Of a stretch of DNA of 64,000 bases, positions 18,144 to 26,884 are shown piece after piece. The notes beneath the pieces are model-generated. The model saw only the letters and a program-made list of their open reading frames with translations, searched no databases and was not told the DNA's origin. Made by a program: the position numbers and the translations under genes. Origin of the DNA: Pseudomonas bubulae (lineage in GTDB: Bacteria > Pseudomonadota > Gammaproteobacteria > Pseudomonadales > Pseudomonadaceae); NCBI RefSeq assembly GCF_037023725.1, contig NZ_CP146077.1, positions 3,323,001 to 3,387,000 of the forward strand. The letters run 5' to 3'. How positions within the stretch are numbered: the stretch's first letter is position 1; the number at the start of each line of letters is the position of its first letter.

Positions 18144-18713
18144 TTGAAATCCGATTTAGCTGAACTAGGCACAAAATATTCAGGCGTGGCAGACCCTTCC
18201 CTCGGCCATATTCCAAACGAACTGGTAGCTGCTATCCAAGATGTGTACAAGCCGGCGGGAATGCAATTGACGGATCTGGCTTTACGCGAGGCTGAGAGTC
18301 CCGAGTATAGTGCCTCCCGCTTTGGCCTAGACGGACACACCATTGTCTTCCGCGTGGCTAAAACAACGCCGACGAAGATTGGACAGTTCGTCACAATATG
18401 GAAGCGCCCGAGGTCAGGCAGCACCATTGCACCTCTCGATGTCGATGACGGCGTAGCTTTTGTTGTAGTGAGTGTGTCCGATGCAACTCATCGCGGACAG
18501 TTTGTTTTCGACCATAAGATACTGGCATCAAAGGGCATCATGGCGATTAACGGTAAAGGCGGTAAGCGCGCTATCCGCGTTTATCCACCCTGGGTCAAAC
18601 CAGTCGCCAAAGAGGCCGTTAGGACACAACAATGGCAATTACGATACTTCCTTTCTCTTGAACAAAGCGGAAGCGCCGATTCCGTGCAGGTGCGTCGGCT
18701 ATTTGAAGTTTAA
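18144..18713 (+). CDS. MepB family protein
   Basis: A protein of 189 residues resembling MepB, first named from the mepRAB locus of Staphylococcus aureus. Typical segments are RFGLDGHTIVFRVAKTTPTK with GQFVTIWKRP, and KGIMAINGKGGKRAIRVYPP with WVKP. MepB proteins are small and soluble, with no proven activity known to me. The start is TTG at 18144, nine bases after AGGAG; the in-frame TTG at 18135 touches the ribosome site. It stands alone between nhaA and an IS66 relic. Family likely, role unknown. Confidence 0.75.
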   Translation: MKSDLAELGTKYSGVADPSLGHIPNELVAAIQDVYKPAGMQLTDLALREAESPEYSASRFGLDGHTIVFRVAKTTPTKIGQFVTIWKRPRSGSTIAPLDVDDGVAFVVVSVSDATHRGQFVFDHKILASKGIMAINGKGGKRAIRVYPPWVKPVAKEAVRTQQWQLRYFLSLEQSGSADSVQVRRLFEV

Positions 18714-18744
18714 GATCCTTAACCGTCACTCATGAGCGTTCTGG

Positions 18745-19105
18745 GTAAGCTCGACGTCCACCTATGGGGCAGCAACTGATCGATTGCTCGCAAAGCAACA
18801 GCTCGATGATCGCCAATGCTTCCGCCTGCCGTTTGGGCGTAGCTCCCAACGGAACGAAAGCTGTCAACGCCCCTGGTTAATGATTTCGGTAAAGTGGTAG
18901 TCACTTGCGTGATCACGTTGGTGTAGATGGCGATGCTGGATAGGTTTGCGCCCGGCTGCAGGCATTCCTGAACAACCTGGGCGGGTAAGAGCTTCGTTGG
19001 CGCATGGAGATCCTGACATTAAGGGCGATCGCGTCCGCTTAAAAATACGCGGACACCATCGCCCTTAATGGTGGAGTTCGGAAGGTGACATCCCCAGCCG
19101 CTTAC
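18745..19105 (-). mobile_element. Internally deleted IS66-family relic, both ends present
   Basis: Starts with GTAAGC at 18745 and ends with its complement GCTTAC at 19105, the terminal motif of IS66 elements. On the minus strand the first codons of tnpA (MRQRSSY, then QVVQECLQPGA after a small deletion) are followed by a junction into the last codons of the transposase (AIDQLLPHRW). All of tnpB and nearly all of tnpC are lost, leaving 361 bases. Related scars are at 25850-25990 and 33157-33946, all in the same orientation. Confidence 0.75.
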
Positions 19106-19472
19106 GATAAAAATGCAATGTCATGTGCATCAGATCGTATTGAGGCTTCCGATAGGAGCGATACTCCTCGATGTAACCGTAATGCTTAAGCACCTGTCGT
19201 TACCTCTAATCAGGTCTAAACCCTTCTCAGTAAGGAACTACAAAGCAGAGACGCTCAGAAAAGTGCCAACTAACTGTCGCTTATTTTTTTCAGTCGACTT
19301 TTGATCTACTTGGTGCGAAAGGGTCTTTTGAGCGCATGACGGCTCACTAGAGTCTGCTAAAAGCTGGTGCTTCTTGCGTCCCTGATTTATTAAAAGATTT
19401 TACGAAAAATTTACAAGCCATAAAGGTGGAGCATCCGATACTGTACTGCGCTAACTCAGTAGGCTACTTTTT
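19106..19472. other. Gene-free stretch upstream of trkH
   Basis: About 370 bases with no supported gene; should contain the trkH promoter. The last 100 bases are AT-rich. Confidence 0.3.
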
Positions 19473-20930
19473 ATGTCTCTCGCAGGACTAAGATTTATCG
19501 GCTTCATTTTAGGAATTTTTCTGATCACGCTAGCTTTAAGCATGGCTATCCCAATAATCACACTCATGGTCTATGAGCAGGACGGTGGCGATCTTTCGGC
19601 ATTCCTGTGGTCAAGCTTAATCACATCTGTCTGCGGCCTTCTGTTGATCGCGCGGGGACGCCCAGATACCGCCCAGCTTCGTCCCAGGGATATGTACCTG
19701 CTAACTACTGGCAGTTGGGTTGCGGTGTGCATCTTCGCATCGTTGCCAATGGTGTTTATCAGCGACATCAGTTACACCGATGCATTCTTTGAAACAATGT
19801 CGGGCATCACAACTACAGGGTCAACGGTACTCACTGGTTTGGATACCGCTTCACCGGGATTATTGATCTGGCGCTCAATGCTACATTGGCTCGGAGGTAT
19901 AGGCTTCATAGGCATGGCTGTAGCGATCCTACCGCTGTTGCGGGTGGGTGGCATGCGTCTCTTCCAGACAGAGTCCTCAGACTGGTCGGAAAAAGTAACG
20001 CCTCGCTCCCATGTGGCCGCCAAATACATCCTCTTTCTCTACTTGGGACTCACGGGGCTCGGAGCGCTAGCTCTTTGGGTCGCTGGAATGACGCCGTTTG
20101 AAGCGGTCAACCACGCCATGTCATTGATCTCAACTGGAGGATTCTCGACTTCGGACTCTTCACTGGGGCATTGGACGCAGCCAGCGATCCACTGGGTAGC
20201 TGTGGTCATCATGATTCTGGGTAGCCTACCGTTTACCTTGTATGTTGCGACATTGCGCGGCAACCGGCGTGCGCTGATTAAAGATCACCAAGTACGTGGA
20301 TTTATTGGATTCTTGATTGTGACCTGGCTGGCCGTAGGGACATGGCTCTGTTTTCACAGCGATTACGGATGGTGGGATGCGTTTCGTATCGTCGCAGTCA
20401 ACGTGACTTCTGTGGTCACTACTACTGGAGTTGCTGTTGGCGATTACACGCTCTGGGGGAGCTTTGCAGTTCTTTTGTTCTTCTATTTGACCTTTGTTGG
20501 AGGATGTTCGGGTTCCACAGCTGGGGGCCTCAAAATCTTCCGTTTTCAGGTTGCTGCGACTTTACTGATAGGTAGCTTAAAGCAACTAATCCATCCAAGA
20601 GCCGTGATTCAGAAGAAGTACAATGGCCATCCAATTGACGAGGAAATATTACGCTCGCTTTTGACTTTCTCATTTTTCTTCAGCATCACCATTGCAATTA
20701 TCGCCTTAGGACTTGCCTTGATCGGCCTGGACTGGACAACGGCATTGAGTGGCGCGGCTACTGCGGTGTGTAACGTGGGCCCTGGAATTGGCACCATCAT
20801 CGGGCCTGCTGGTAACTTCTCATCATTACCTGACGCAGCAAAATGGTTGCTCACCATCGGCATGCTGCTGGGCCGATTAGAGATACTCACTGTACTGGTA
20901 CTTATCACCCCCGTTTTTTGGAGGTACTAA
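19473..20930 (+). CDS. trkH: TrkH/KtrB family potassium uptake protein
   Basis: A 485-residue membrane subunit of a K+ uptake system. The four pore loops of the TrkH/KtrB fold are visible: GITTTGSTV, ISTGGFST, SVVTTTGVA and CNVGPGIG, each with the glycine that replaces the K+ channel filter. FVGGCSGSTAGGLKIFR and GRLEILTVLVLITPVFWR are also family hallmarks. It normally needs the cytosolic NAD-binding subunit TrkA, not encoded in this window. K+ uptake beside NhaA and a cation pump suits an ion-balance role. Confidence 0.93.
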   Translation: MSLAGLRFIGFILGIFLITLALSMAIPIITLMVYEQDGGDLSAFLWSSLITSVCGLLLIARGRPDTAQLRPRDMYLLTTGSWVAVCIFASLPMVFISDISYTDAFFETMSGITTTGSTVLTGLDTASPGLLIWRSMLHWLGGIGFIGMAVAILPLLRVGGMRLFQTESSDWSEKVTPRSHVAAKYILFLYLGLTGLGALALWVAGMTPFEAVNHAMSLISTGGFSTSDSSLGHWTQPAIHWVAVVIMILGSLPFTLYVATLRGNRRALIKDHQVRGFIGFLIVTWLAVGTWLCFHSDYGWWDAFRIVAVNVTSVVTTTGVAVGDYTLWGSFAVLLFFYLTFVGGCSGSTAGGLKIFRFQVAATLLIGSLKQLIHPRAVIQKKYNGHPIDEEILRSLLTFSFFFSITIAIIALGLALIGLDWTTALSGAATAVCNVGPGIGTIIGPAGNFSSLPDAAKWLLTIGMLLGRLEILTVLVLITPVFWRY

Positions 20931-21022
20931 TGATGATTAAGAAAGTAGCCATCTAAGACTCTGGTTGGTTAGATTTTAGCCAACCCATCATGAAGCCCGG
21001 ATGGCTACAAATATACGAAATA

Positions 21023-21049
21023 AAAAGCCCTCAATACTCAAGGGCTTTT
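21023..21049. terminator. Bidirectional terminator between trkH and the crcB pair
   Basis: AAAAGCCCT (21023-21031) pairs with AGGGCTTTT (21041-21049) around a nine-base loop, with A/T runs on both sides. It lies between convergent trkH and crcB. Confidence 0.85.
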
Positions 21050-21064
21050 ATGTATCAGGAAAGT

Positions 21065-21469
21065 TTAGTGCGAAGAGTCCGCTGCTGGTATTGGCAAGAC
21101 CTTGGCCCCGGCTACGAGGCCCAACTCCACTGCAGCAAATCCGATGACTAGACTGAGCACTAGATAAGTGATGGACACGAACACACTGGCGGGATCTTTC
21201 ATAATCTCCACGGCGCCAAAGACAAAGCTTGAGAACGTCGATAGGCCGCCCATGATCCCTGTGCCGACCATGACGTGTACGTATTGAGTGATCCGGTTGC
21301 TTTTGAACAGCGACGTGGCCACCCCCAGCAGGAAGGCTGCGACGATATTGACGACAAAAATATCCATGGGAAAGCCGTCGGCCAAGCGCGGCACTGACAG
21401 CATGACAACTTCGCGGCACATGGCGCCAAACGCGCCGCCGACGAAAATCAGAATAATCATGTTCAACAT
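21065..21469 (-). CDS. crcB: Fluoride exporter CrcB/Fluc, second copy
   Basis: A protein of 134 residues with four membrane helices, second gene of a leftward crcB-crcB pair. [18 protein letters not shown] is the CrcB start motif, [12 protein letters not shown] holds the conserved Asn, and [20 protein letters not shown] is the helix-3 break. Paired crcB genes, as in Bacillus subtilis, make Fluc heterodimers of fixed opposite topology. AGGAG sits eight bases before the ATG, and the upstream partner ends 16 bases earlier. The partner is frame-broken in this sequence, so function may depend on that tract. Confidence 0.93.
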   Translation of the reverse strand: MLNMIILIFVGGAFGAMCREVVMLSVPRLADGFPMDIFVVNIVAAFLLGVATSLFKSNRITQYVHVMVGTGIMGGLSTFSSFVFGAVEIMKDPASVFVSITYLVLSLVIGFAAVELGLVAGAKVLPIPAADSSH

Positions 21470-21485
21470 GGTGTTTGCTCCTGTG

Positions 21486-21874
21486 TCAGCGCGCCAGCCA
21501 GGCGCCGAATGCGGCGGCGGCCAGACCGACCAGTACCGAGATGATCAGATAACCGGCCGCCCATGCACGATCCTTCGCCTTGGCCAGTTTGGAAGCATCC
21601 AGCTGCATGCTACTGAACGTGGTGTAGCCGCCAAGAATACCAGTGAGCACGGCAGCACTCAGGAAGTCGCCGTAGCGGTCACGCCAGTCAACGGCAAACA
21701 GAATGCTCAAGTAACCGATCACAAAGGCGCCACTGACGTTGATCAAAAACGTGCCCAGCGGGAATGATCCCTTATAGAACTGCCCCACCCGCAGTCCGAT
21801 ACACCAGCGCAGCAAAGACCCCAGCCCGCCCCCCCCCCCCCCAATCCGACCCAAAAAACATCCAGCGCAGTCAT
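21486..21874 (-). pseudogene. crcB: crcB/Fluc gene out of frame at a 14-base G tract
   Basis: From the ATG at 21872-21874 (preceded by AGAGGGAA) the frame reads MTALDVFWVGLGGGG and then leaves the CrcB frame. The rest of the gene, GLGSLLRWCIGLRVGQF, FPLGTFLINVSGAFVIGYL and LTGILGGYTTFSSMQLD, is intact in the frame reached only if the tract has 12 or 15 G. The observed run is 14 (C's at 21829-21842 on the plus strand). A longer uninterrupted frame entering from upstream (21953) has no ribosome site. Either the gene is phase variable and OFF here, or the tract length is a sequencing error. Confidence 0.85.
21829..21842. repeat. C14/G14 homopolymer inside the crcB 5' coding region
   Basis: Fourteen consecutive C on the plus strand, codons 11-15 of the leftward crcB. 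It is the longest homopolymer I noticed in the window and lies exactly where a glycine-rich GLG.GLGSLLRW motif is expected. Long G runs slip during replication. Confidence 0.95.
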
Positions 21875-21999
21875 GAAGTTCCCTCTCGTGCCTGTTGATA
21901 ATTTCAGGGAACTCTAGTTGATAAAAAACGCGTAGACATGAATGAGGCATCAATCGTTAGGACACGTCGCCTGCATGGTAGGCAAGCCAGTACCGACAT

Positions 22000-22137
22000 A
22001 AGTGGGGGCTGTACAGCCCTGTCCGCCCTCTTGCTTAAAAGCAACCGTTTCGGCTGAAAATATAGAAAAGTGGCGTGACCGCAACAGAAACCCGTGTTTA
22101 TAAGGAGGTGCCACTTAGGGTTTAAGGGCGTAAAGTC
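22000..22137 (-). pseudogene. Further crcB relic
   Basis: The minus strand reads NPKWHLLINTGFCCGHATF and, after one shift, FSIFSAETVAFKQEG. This aligns with [19 protein letters not shown] and [15 protein letters not shown] of the intact crcB at 11035, also at DNA level. No start or downstream half remains. It lies just upstream of the crcB pair in the same orientation. Confidence 0.7.
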
Positions 22138-22262
22138 CAAGGTATGAGGCTGACCTAATCAACGCTCATTGAGCATCTTCTGCGCAGAAGTACTGATAGT
22201 GGGCATTGATCCCCAAGCTTGAAGTCGTGTCATAGTAGGTGCGCTTGATCTACTACGAACCA

Positions 22263-23330
22263 TCAGGCTACGCCCGCGAGATAGCTTTGCACTTGTTTGA
22301 CCGCATCTCGTGCAGTACGGGTCACGCCGATTAATGTTGCAGAAGCGAGCCCCGTCCAATCGCCGTAACCCACCAGCCATAAATTGGGTAAATCAACACT
22401 TCGGTTTTCGTCCACTGCTACTTTGCCGTCCTGACCTACAAGGCCTAGGTAGGTAAGGTGGTCTAGCGCTGGAAAAAACCCGGTGCACCAGATAACGACA
22501 TCCACCGTTGTCTCATGTCCTGACGGCCATACGACACCTGTCGGAGTAAAATGAGTGAACGGTCGTACCGCGTTCAGCACACCGCGTTCACGAGCCTCTT
22601 TTACCGATGGAACCATAACGATATCACCTAGCCCAGCTATGAGTTCTTTAGGTTCTGAGCCCTCCTGCTGGGCTTTCAATCGAGCCGTAGCTCGTTCGAA
22701 CAGGACGCGGCCGTCAACCTGATCAGGCAGAAACCTTGGGACTTCTTGAGTCACCCAGGTTGCCTGGGCTACTTTGGAAACCTCGGCGTAAATCTGGGCT
22801 CCCGAGTTCCCCCCGCCCACGACAAGGACAGTCTTTCCCTCAAACCTATTCGGCCCTACATAATGAGCGGAATGAAGCTGCTGTTCTAAAAATAACTCCT
22901 GCCCTAAATAACTTGGAATGAATGGACGGTTCCAAGTGCCTGTTGCACTGATGACCGCTTTGGCATCCCAATATCGATCCCCCGAAACAACGCGCAAACC
23001 GTCTTCAATTCTCTCAACACGGGATACCCACGTAGAACGAATGATGGGAAAGTTGTATCGCTTTTCATACTGAGTCAGATAATCGACAACATCGTCACGG
23101 CGAGGCGTTTCTTCCGACACAGCAGGCATAGGCCAGCCTGCAATCGAACTCCATGAAGACGGGGAAAATAGTCGGAGTGAATCCCAACCATGCCGCCATG
23201 CGCCTCCTGGCGCCGGGTCTGCATCAAGTAGCACGTATGACATACCTGAACGCTTCAGAAAATAGGCGGTTGTAAGCGCGGATTGGCCACCGCCAATAAC
23301 TACAACATCAAATTTAGAATTTTGATTCAC
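22263..23330 (-). CDS. arsO: ArsO-like flavin-dependent monooxygenase
   Basis: A protein of 355 residues. The Rossmann motif [17 protein letters not shown] near the start binds FAD, and a second GGGNSG near residue 180 binds [16 protein letters not shown] and [14 protein letters not shown] are typical of single-component flavin monooxygenases. In Pseudomonas such a gene stands with arsH and arsC in arsenic operons and is called arsO. Its substrate is not settled as far as I know. The start is GTG (seven bases after GGAGG); an ATG at 23354 would add eight residues but lacks a ribosome site. Last gene of the leftward ars group. Confidence 0.82.
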   Translation of the reverse strand: MNQNSKFDVVVIGGGQSALTTAYFLKRSGMSYVLLDADPAPGGAWRHGWDSLRLFSPSSWSSIAGWPMPAVSEETPRRDDVVDYLTQYEKRYNFPIIRSTWVSRVERIEDGLRVVSGDRYWDAKAVISATGTWNRPFIPSYLGQELFLEQQLHSAHYVGPNRFEGKTVLVVGGGNSGAQIYAEVSKVAQATWVTQEVPRFLPDQVDGRVLFERATARLKAQQEGSEPKELIAGLGDIVMVPSVKEARERGVLNAVRPFTHFTPTGVVWPSGHETTVDVVIWCTGFFPALDHLTYLGLVGQDGKVAVDENRSVDLPNLWLVGYGDWTGLASATLIGVTRTARDAVKQVQSYLAGVA

Positions 23331-23360
23331 CGCCATCCCTCCAAGCTCATTCATTCAGCT

Positions 23361-23484
23361 TCATTTGCATCGGTTCAGACTTTGCAGCCATTGTTGCGGA
23401 TCAACGCCAAGGTGTTGCGAGAGGTGCCACACTACGTGCTCTAGCAAATCGTGATCTGACTCATGCAGTTCCCACGTAATGACA
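23361..23484 (-). other. Short open frame between arsH and arsO
   Basis: An open minus-strand frame that looks protein-like (DLLEHVVWHLSQHLGVDPQQ, then WLQSLNRCK) fills the arsH-arsO gap. It has no good start codon beyond a possible TTG. It could be a small ars-operon protein or a relic. I do not recognise it. Confidence 0.3.
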
Positions 23485-24198
23485 CTAAATAGAGCGCTGA
23501 TTGACACGCTTGGACAGCTCTTCTGCGGACTCTTTGCGCTCGGAATATCTATCAACAAGATAGTCCTGGCGATCCCTCAGAAGTAGGGTGAACTTCATAA
23601 GTTCTTCCATTACGTCCACTAGACGGTCGTAGTACGAGGACGGCTTCATCCGGCCTGCCTCATCAAACTCGGTGAACACCTTGGCCACCGAAGATTGGTT
23701 GGGGATAGTGAACATACGCATCCACCGACCCAGTACCCGTAACTGATTGACCACGTTGAAAGATTGCGAACCTCCACAGACCTGCATCACAGCAAGAGTC
23801 TTCCCCTGCGTAGGATGTACGGCTCCCATTGCCAGCGGAACCCAGTCAATCTGGGCCTTGAAAACTGCACTCATGGAGCCATGACGCTCTGGGGAACACC
23901 ATACTTGGCCTTCAGACCACTGCATCAGCTCGCGCAGCTCAGCGACCTTTGGATGAGTCTCCGGGGCACCATCTGGCAATGGCAAACCCGAGGGGTCGAA
24001 GATTTTGGTTTCAGCGCCAAACTCCCCCAGCAAGCGGGCTGCTTCCTGAGTTACCAACCGACTAAAAGAGCGCTCACGCGTTGATCCATAGAGAAGCAAA
24101 ATTCGAGGTTTATGGAGTGACGTCGTGCGCGGCTCCAGTTGTTCCAGCGAAGGGATATCGATCAGGCCGTCGAGTACGTTCGGCAATGCCTCTTGCAT
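23485..24198 (-). CDS. arsH: ArsH, NADPH-dependent organoarsenical oxidase
   Basis: A flavodoxin-like protein of 237 residues. The FMN loop is [20 protein letters not shown] and the family signature is [20 protein letters not shown] with [15 protein letters not shown]. ArsH oxidises trivalent organoarsenicals to less toxic pentavalent forms and reduces quinones or Fe(III) with NADPH. It lies between arsC and arsO on the minus strand with a short gap after arsC. Start ATG has only a weak GAG upstream but fits the family N-terminus ([13 protein letters not shown]). Confidence 0.94.
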   Translation of the reverse strand: MQEALPNVLDGLIDIPSLEQLEPRTTSLHKPRILLLYGSTRERSFSRLVTQEAARLLGEFGAETKIFDPSGLPLPDGAPETHPKVAELRELMQWSEGQVWCSPERHGSMSAVFKAQIDWVPLAMGAVHPTQGKTLAVMQVCGGSQSFNVVNQLRVLGRWMRMFTIPNQSSVAKVFTEFDEAGRMKPSSYYDRLVDVMEELMKFTLLLRDRQDYLVDRYSERKESAEELSKRVNQRSI

Positions 24199-24244
24199 AT
24201 AAACTCTTGCAGCGGCGCCAAGCTGGCACCACCTCTGTTGATCT

Positions 24245-24715
24245 TTAAAGCGTACCGATACGGTTCAGTTCAGCTTTGAGCTCGTCAGCGCTCATGGTTT
24301 GCAGCGGCAGCGTAAGGAACGTGACAACACGCTCACGAATTTTGTCGAGAGTGACGTCAAACGCCGCCGTAATCTCGGACTCTGTGCCTTTGGCTTCGGA
24401 CGGGTCGACCAAGCCCCAATGCGCCTTCAAGGCTGGCCCGAAAAAGATTGGGCACGCCTCACCCGCAGCCCGATCACAAACGGTAATAACGATATCTGGA
24501 GGGGAGCCTTCAAAAGCATCCGAAGCCTTGCTGCTCAATCCCACCGTGGAGATACCGACCGCCTCCAGCGTTTGCAAAGCTCTTTGATTCACTCGACCAC
24601 TGGGAAAGCTACCCGAGCTAACCGCTTCTACGCCTTCAGGTGCTAGGTGGTTTAACAGCGCCTCAGACAGAATGCTTCGGCAGCTGTTGTGGGTGCACAT
24701 AAACAAGACTTTCAT
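24245..24715 (-). CDS. arsC: Arsenate reductase, thioredoxin-coupled ArsC (LMW-PTP fold)
   Basis: A protein of 156 residues. The catalytic P-loop CTHNSCRS with C-x5-R starts at residue 7, and the DP general acid motif is in [29 protein letters not shown] carries the second redox cysteine. It reduces arsenate to arsenite, which then needs an exporter. AAGGA precedes the ATG by eight bases; the preceding in-frame TTG is unlikely. Only a stub of arsB remains upstream (24732-24797), so the reductase has lost its pump locally. Confidence 0.93.
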   Translation of the reverse strand: MKVLFMCTHNSCRSILSEALLNHLAPEGVEAVSSGSFPSGRVNQRALQTLEAVGISTVGLSSKASDAFEGSPPDIVITVCDRAAGEACPIFFGPALKAHWGLVDPSEAKGTESEITAAFDVTLDKIRERVVTFLTLPLQTMSADELKAELNRIGTL

Positions 24716-24731
24716 CAAATAATTCCTTGAT

Positions 24732-24797
24732 TCAGAAACTGAGGCGCAATGCCAGGGCGCACAGGGTGACGACGAGGATAGGTAAGGTCAGCACTTA
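24732..24797 (-). pseudogene. Last codons of an arsB arsenite efflux gene
   Basis: Immediately upstream of arsC the minus strand reads VLTLPILVVTLCALALRLSF and stop, the C-terminal end of ArsB permeases. The match breaks off at about 24797 into unrelated sequence. The usual order arsR-arsB-arsC-arsH-arsO implies that a deletion removed arsR and nearly all of arsB, together with the operon promoter. Confidence 0.65.
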
Positions 24798-24861
24798 TCC
24801 CTATTTTGAAGTAGTACCCCCAGCTGATAGTGCACGAGCCACTTCGTGTCTCGACCATCCA

Positions 24862-25140
24862 TCACGCCTGCGCGCTCCGCTTGCCCCCAGCAGCAGATGT
24901 CTGCACCTCCACGCTAACATGAATGTAGATTTCATCCTCTGTAGCTTTAAAACATTTTGCCACCCGTGCCTTCAGCTTCGGAGCCAACAGGTACAAACCT
25001 CCCACCTTACGATCCAGAAACAGTACATCAACAGGTGGTGTGTGCCAGAAGTCGCGGTCGGCACCTAGTTCCCAGCCGGCATCACACAGGCGTACGGCTA
25101 GGTCAGACGTCGCGAAGTCACGGGCAACGAGCCGGGCACA
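24862..25140 (-). pseudogene. C-terminal relic of an AarF/ABC1/UbiB-like kinase
   Basis: The frame reads ARDFATSDLAVRLCDAGWEL and DFWHTPPVDVLFLDRKVGGL with YLLAPKLKARV. This resembles the end of ABC1/UbiB-type atypical kinases (..TPPPEVLFLHRKLGGLYLLAARL..). No kinase core is present and the frame begins inside the end of the DUF3429 gene, so it is a truncated remainder. The assignment rests on a short motif and is tentative. Confidence 0.5.
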
Positions 25141-25147
25141 CGAGGCT

Positions 25148-25612
25148 TCATAAATGAAGCGCCTCAACCATCGCGGCAAGAAGCAAGCAGACGCTAGCCA
25201 CGAGGGTAAGCCGTAATCGCATCGGTAGGTACCAGCCGGGCAAGCTTATAACCCGCAACAGCTTCCTGTCCTGCAGAAGGTGGACAACTAAGCCGATGAC
25301 CAACAGCAAGCAGCCCAATGACATTGGCAGTAACGTAGCAATCCAAGCAATAAGCGCAGGAATGACACTCCAGATGAACCGGTCTCTGCCCTGCTCGGCG
25401 CTCATATCTTGCACGGTCATAGCGAAGCCCCAGTGTAAGGCGCCGACGAAGCTCAGGATGACTGCGCCATAGTTAACAAGCGCAATCGCAAACAACGGCC
25501 GATAGTCGAGAGAGAACGGGATCAGTAGCGCCAGAAAAATAAACGGCAACAGACCTCCATAACCCAGCAGGCTGACGTGCTTTGGCGGAGAGGTTGAAGG
25601 CAACACGTTCAT
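25148..25612 (-). CDS. DUF3429 family membrane protein
   Basis: A protein of 154 residues with about five membrane helices. GYGGLLPFIFLALLI and NYGAVILSFVGALHWGFAM are the DUF3429 hallmarks. Function unknown. AAGGA precedes the ATG. It is followed on the same strand by the ABC1 kinase relic, suggesting a former two-gene operon. Confidence 0.82.
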   Translation of the reverse strand: MNVLPSTSPPKHVSLLGYGGLLPFIFLALLIPFSLDYRPLFAIALVNYGAVILSFVGALHWGFAMTVQDMSAEQGRDRFIWSVIPALIAWIATLLPMSLGCLLLVIGLVVHLLQDRKLLRVISLPGWYLPMRLRLTLVASVCLLLAAMVEALHL

Positions 25613-25849
25613 TTGTATTCCTTGCAGTGAGCGACACTCAAGACTGTAGGCCCAAAAGCCTCGCTTGGGAGAGATATTGATGGCGAGGTGGGCTATATGA
25701 CTGCAGCCCTGAGCTGTTCCAAACTTCGTTTATCTGTTACGCAAACGTTCAGCACAAACTCGCGCTTAGCGGAGGCAGGGATCAAATTTTAAACTGCATC
25801 AGCTTTCCTCGCGTTGCTTACCCTAGCTACGCTGGAAATTGTCGCTCTG
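25613..25849. other. Upstream region of the DUF3429 gene
   Basis: Probable promoter region; nothing specific seen before the IS66 scar. Confidence 0.3.
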
Positions 25850-25990
25850 GCTGCAGGCACTCCTGGACGACCTGAGCTTTGAACGATTTAAGATCAGAGC
25901 TTCGTTGGCGCATGAAAAACCTAGCGAAGGGGTGATAGCGTCCGCTTAAAAATACGGGGAGACCATCGCCCTAAATACTGGATTTCGGTA
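25850..25990 (-). mobile_element. IS66-family relic (tnpA start only)
   Basis: The minus strand holds the IS66 leader with TTTTTAAGCGGACG and then MRQRSSDLKSFKAQVVQECL, the first 20 or so codons of tnpA, ending in a stop. It is closely related at DNA level to the relics at 18745-19105 and 33157-33946. Confidence 0.65.
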
Positions 25991-26022
25991 AAGCACTGTG
26001 AATAGGTAAAGGCAGCACGGTA

Positions 26023-26043
26023 CGGGCCCCTTTTAGGGGCCCG
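26023..26043 (-). terminator. Strong GC hairpin downstream of the GST gene
   Basis: CGGGCCCC (26023-26030) pairs with GGGGCCCG (26036-26043) around TTTTA. It lies about 145 bases beyond the stop of the leftward GST gene; no T run follows, so its role as terminator is tentative. Confidence 0.5.
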
Positions 26044-26187
26044 CAGTCTTGAACCGAGCAAATTGCTCCACTTTTACCAATGCTCACTGGAGCAATGACT
26101 TGCGAAAGCCCGGAGGCCTAAAAGTAAATTAAACATGTACCCATAGGCAGGAATCCAGCAATGCCAGTCGATCATGATCTGGCCCGT

Positions 26188-26865
26188 CTACTGAGTAATC
26201 TGAGGGAACATTGCCTTACGTGCGTCAGCATCCATCTCGGTCTTGTAACTGTGCAGGGTCTTCAGCTCTTCGGTTCGCTGTGCTGCCGGTCGAGCATTGA
26301 TGCCATCAAGGAACCGTTTTACGTTTGGAAGTTTTACCCAAGCGTAATCACCTAGGATGAAAGGTACCGCACGCGCCCAACCCCATACGGCCATGTCAAC
26401 CAGCGTGTACTCACTTCCGAGCATATAAGGCTGTTTGGCCAGGTGCTCGTTGATAATCGTCCAGTGACGCCAGGCTTCGAAGGTGTAGCGGGTAACGGCG
26501 TAGTCTTTTGGCTCGGGTGCGAAGTGCTTAAAGTGAACAGCCTGTCCAGAGTAAGGGCCGATACCGGTCGCGACAAACATGAGCCAGGAATACATCTCAC
26601 CTCGCGCTTTGAGATTGTCAGCAGGCAGGAACATCCCTGTCTTTTCGGCTAGATAGAGCAGTATGGCGTTGCTGTCGAATACCACGTTGTCACCATCAAC
26701 CAGAGCCGGTGTCTTGGCATTCGGATTGATCTTAAGAAACGCCGGATCGTGCTGTTCACCCTTGCGCGTATCAACAGGGATGAGTTCGTACTCAAGGCCT
26801 GACTCCTCCAAGAAAAGCGCAACCTTGGCGGGGTTAGGAGACGGGTGATAGTAGAGCTTGAACAT
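26188..26865 (-). CDS. Glutathione S-transferase
   Basis: A protein of 225 residues. The N-terminal thioredoxin-like domain has YYHPSPNPAKVALFLEESGL, NAKTPALVDGD with the cis-Pro, and the glutathione-binding FDSNAILLYLAEKTG. The helical C-terminal domain contains YTLVDMAVWGWARAVPFIL, the N-capping box of GSTs. These enzymes conjugate or transfer glutathione; substrate unknown. GGAATC precedes the ATG. A broken TetR-type gene lies directly upstream in the same orientation, probably its former regulator. Confidence 0.9.
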   Translation of the reverse strand: MFKLYYHPSPNPAKVALFLEESGLEYELIPVDTRKGEQHDPAFLKINPNAKTPALVDGDNVVFDSNAILLYLAEKTGMFLPADNLKARGEMYSWLMFVATGIGPYSGQAVHFKHFAPEPKDYAVTRYTFEAWRHWTIINEHLAKQPYMLGSEYTLVDMAVWGWARAVPFILGDYAWVKLPNVKRFLDGINARPAAQRTEELKTLHSYKTEMDADARKAMFPQITQ

Positions 26866-26884
26866 ATTGATTCCGTGCAGTGGT

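Noticed and set aside
21920..21975. Possible fluoride riboswitch upstream of the crcB pair (GAGGCATCAATCG on the plus strand resembles the reverse of the aptamer 3' block)
   Set aside because: Only about eight bases match; the GGAGATGGCATT-type 5' block and its pairing are absent.
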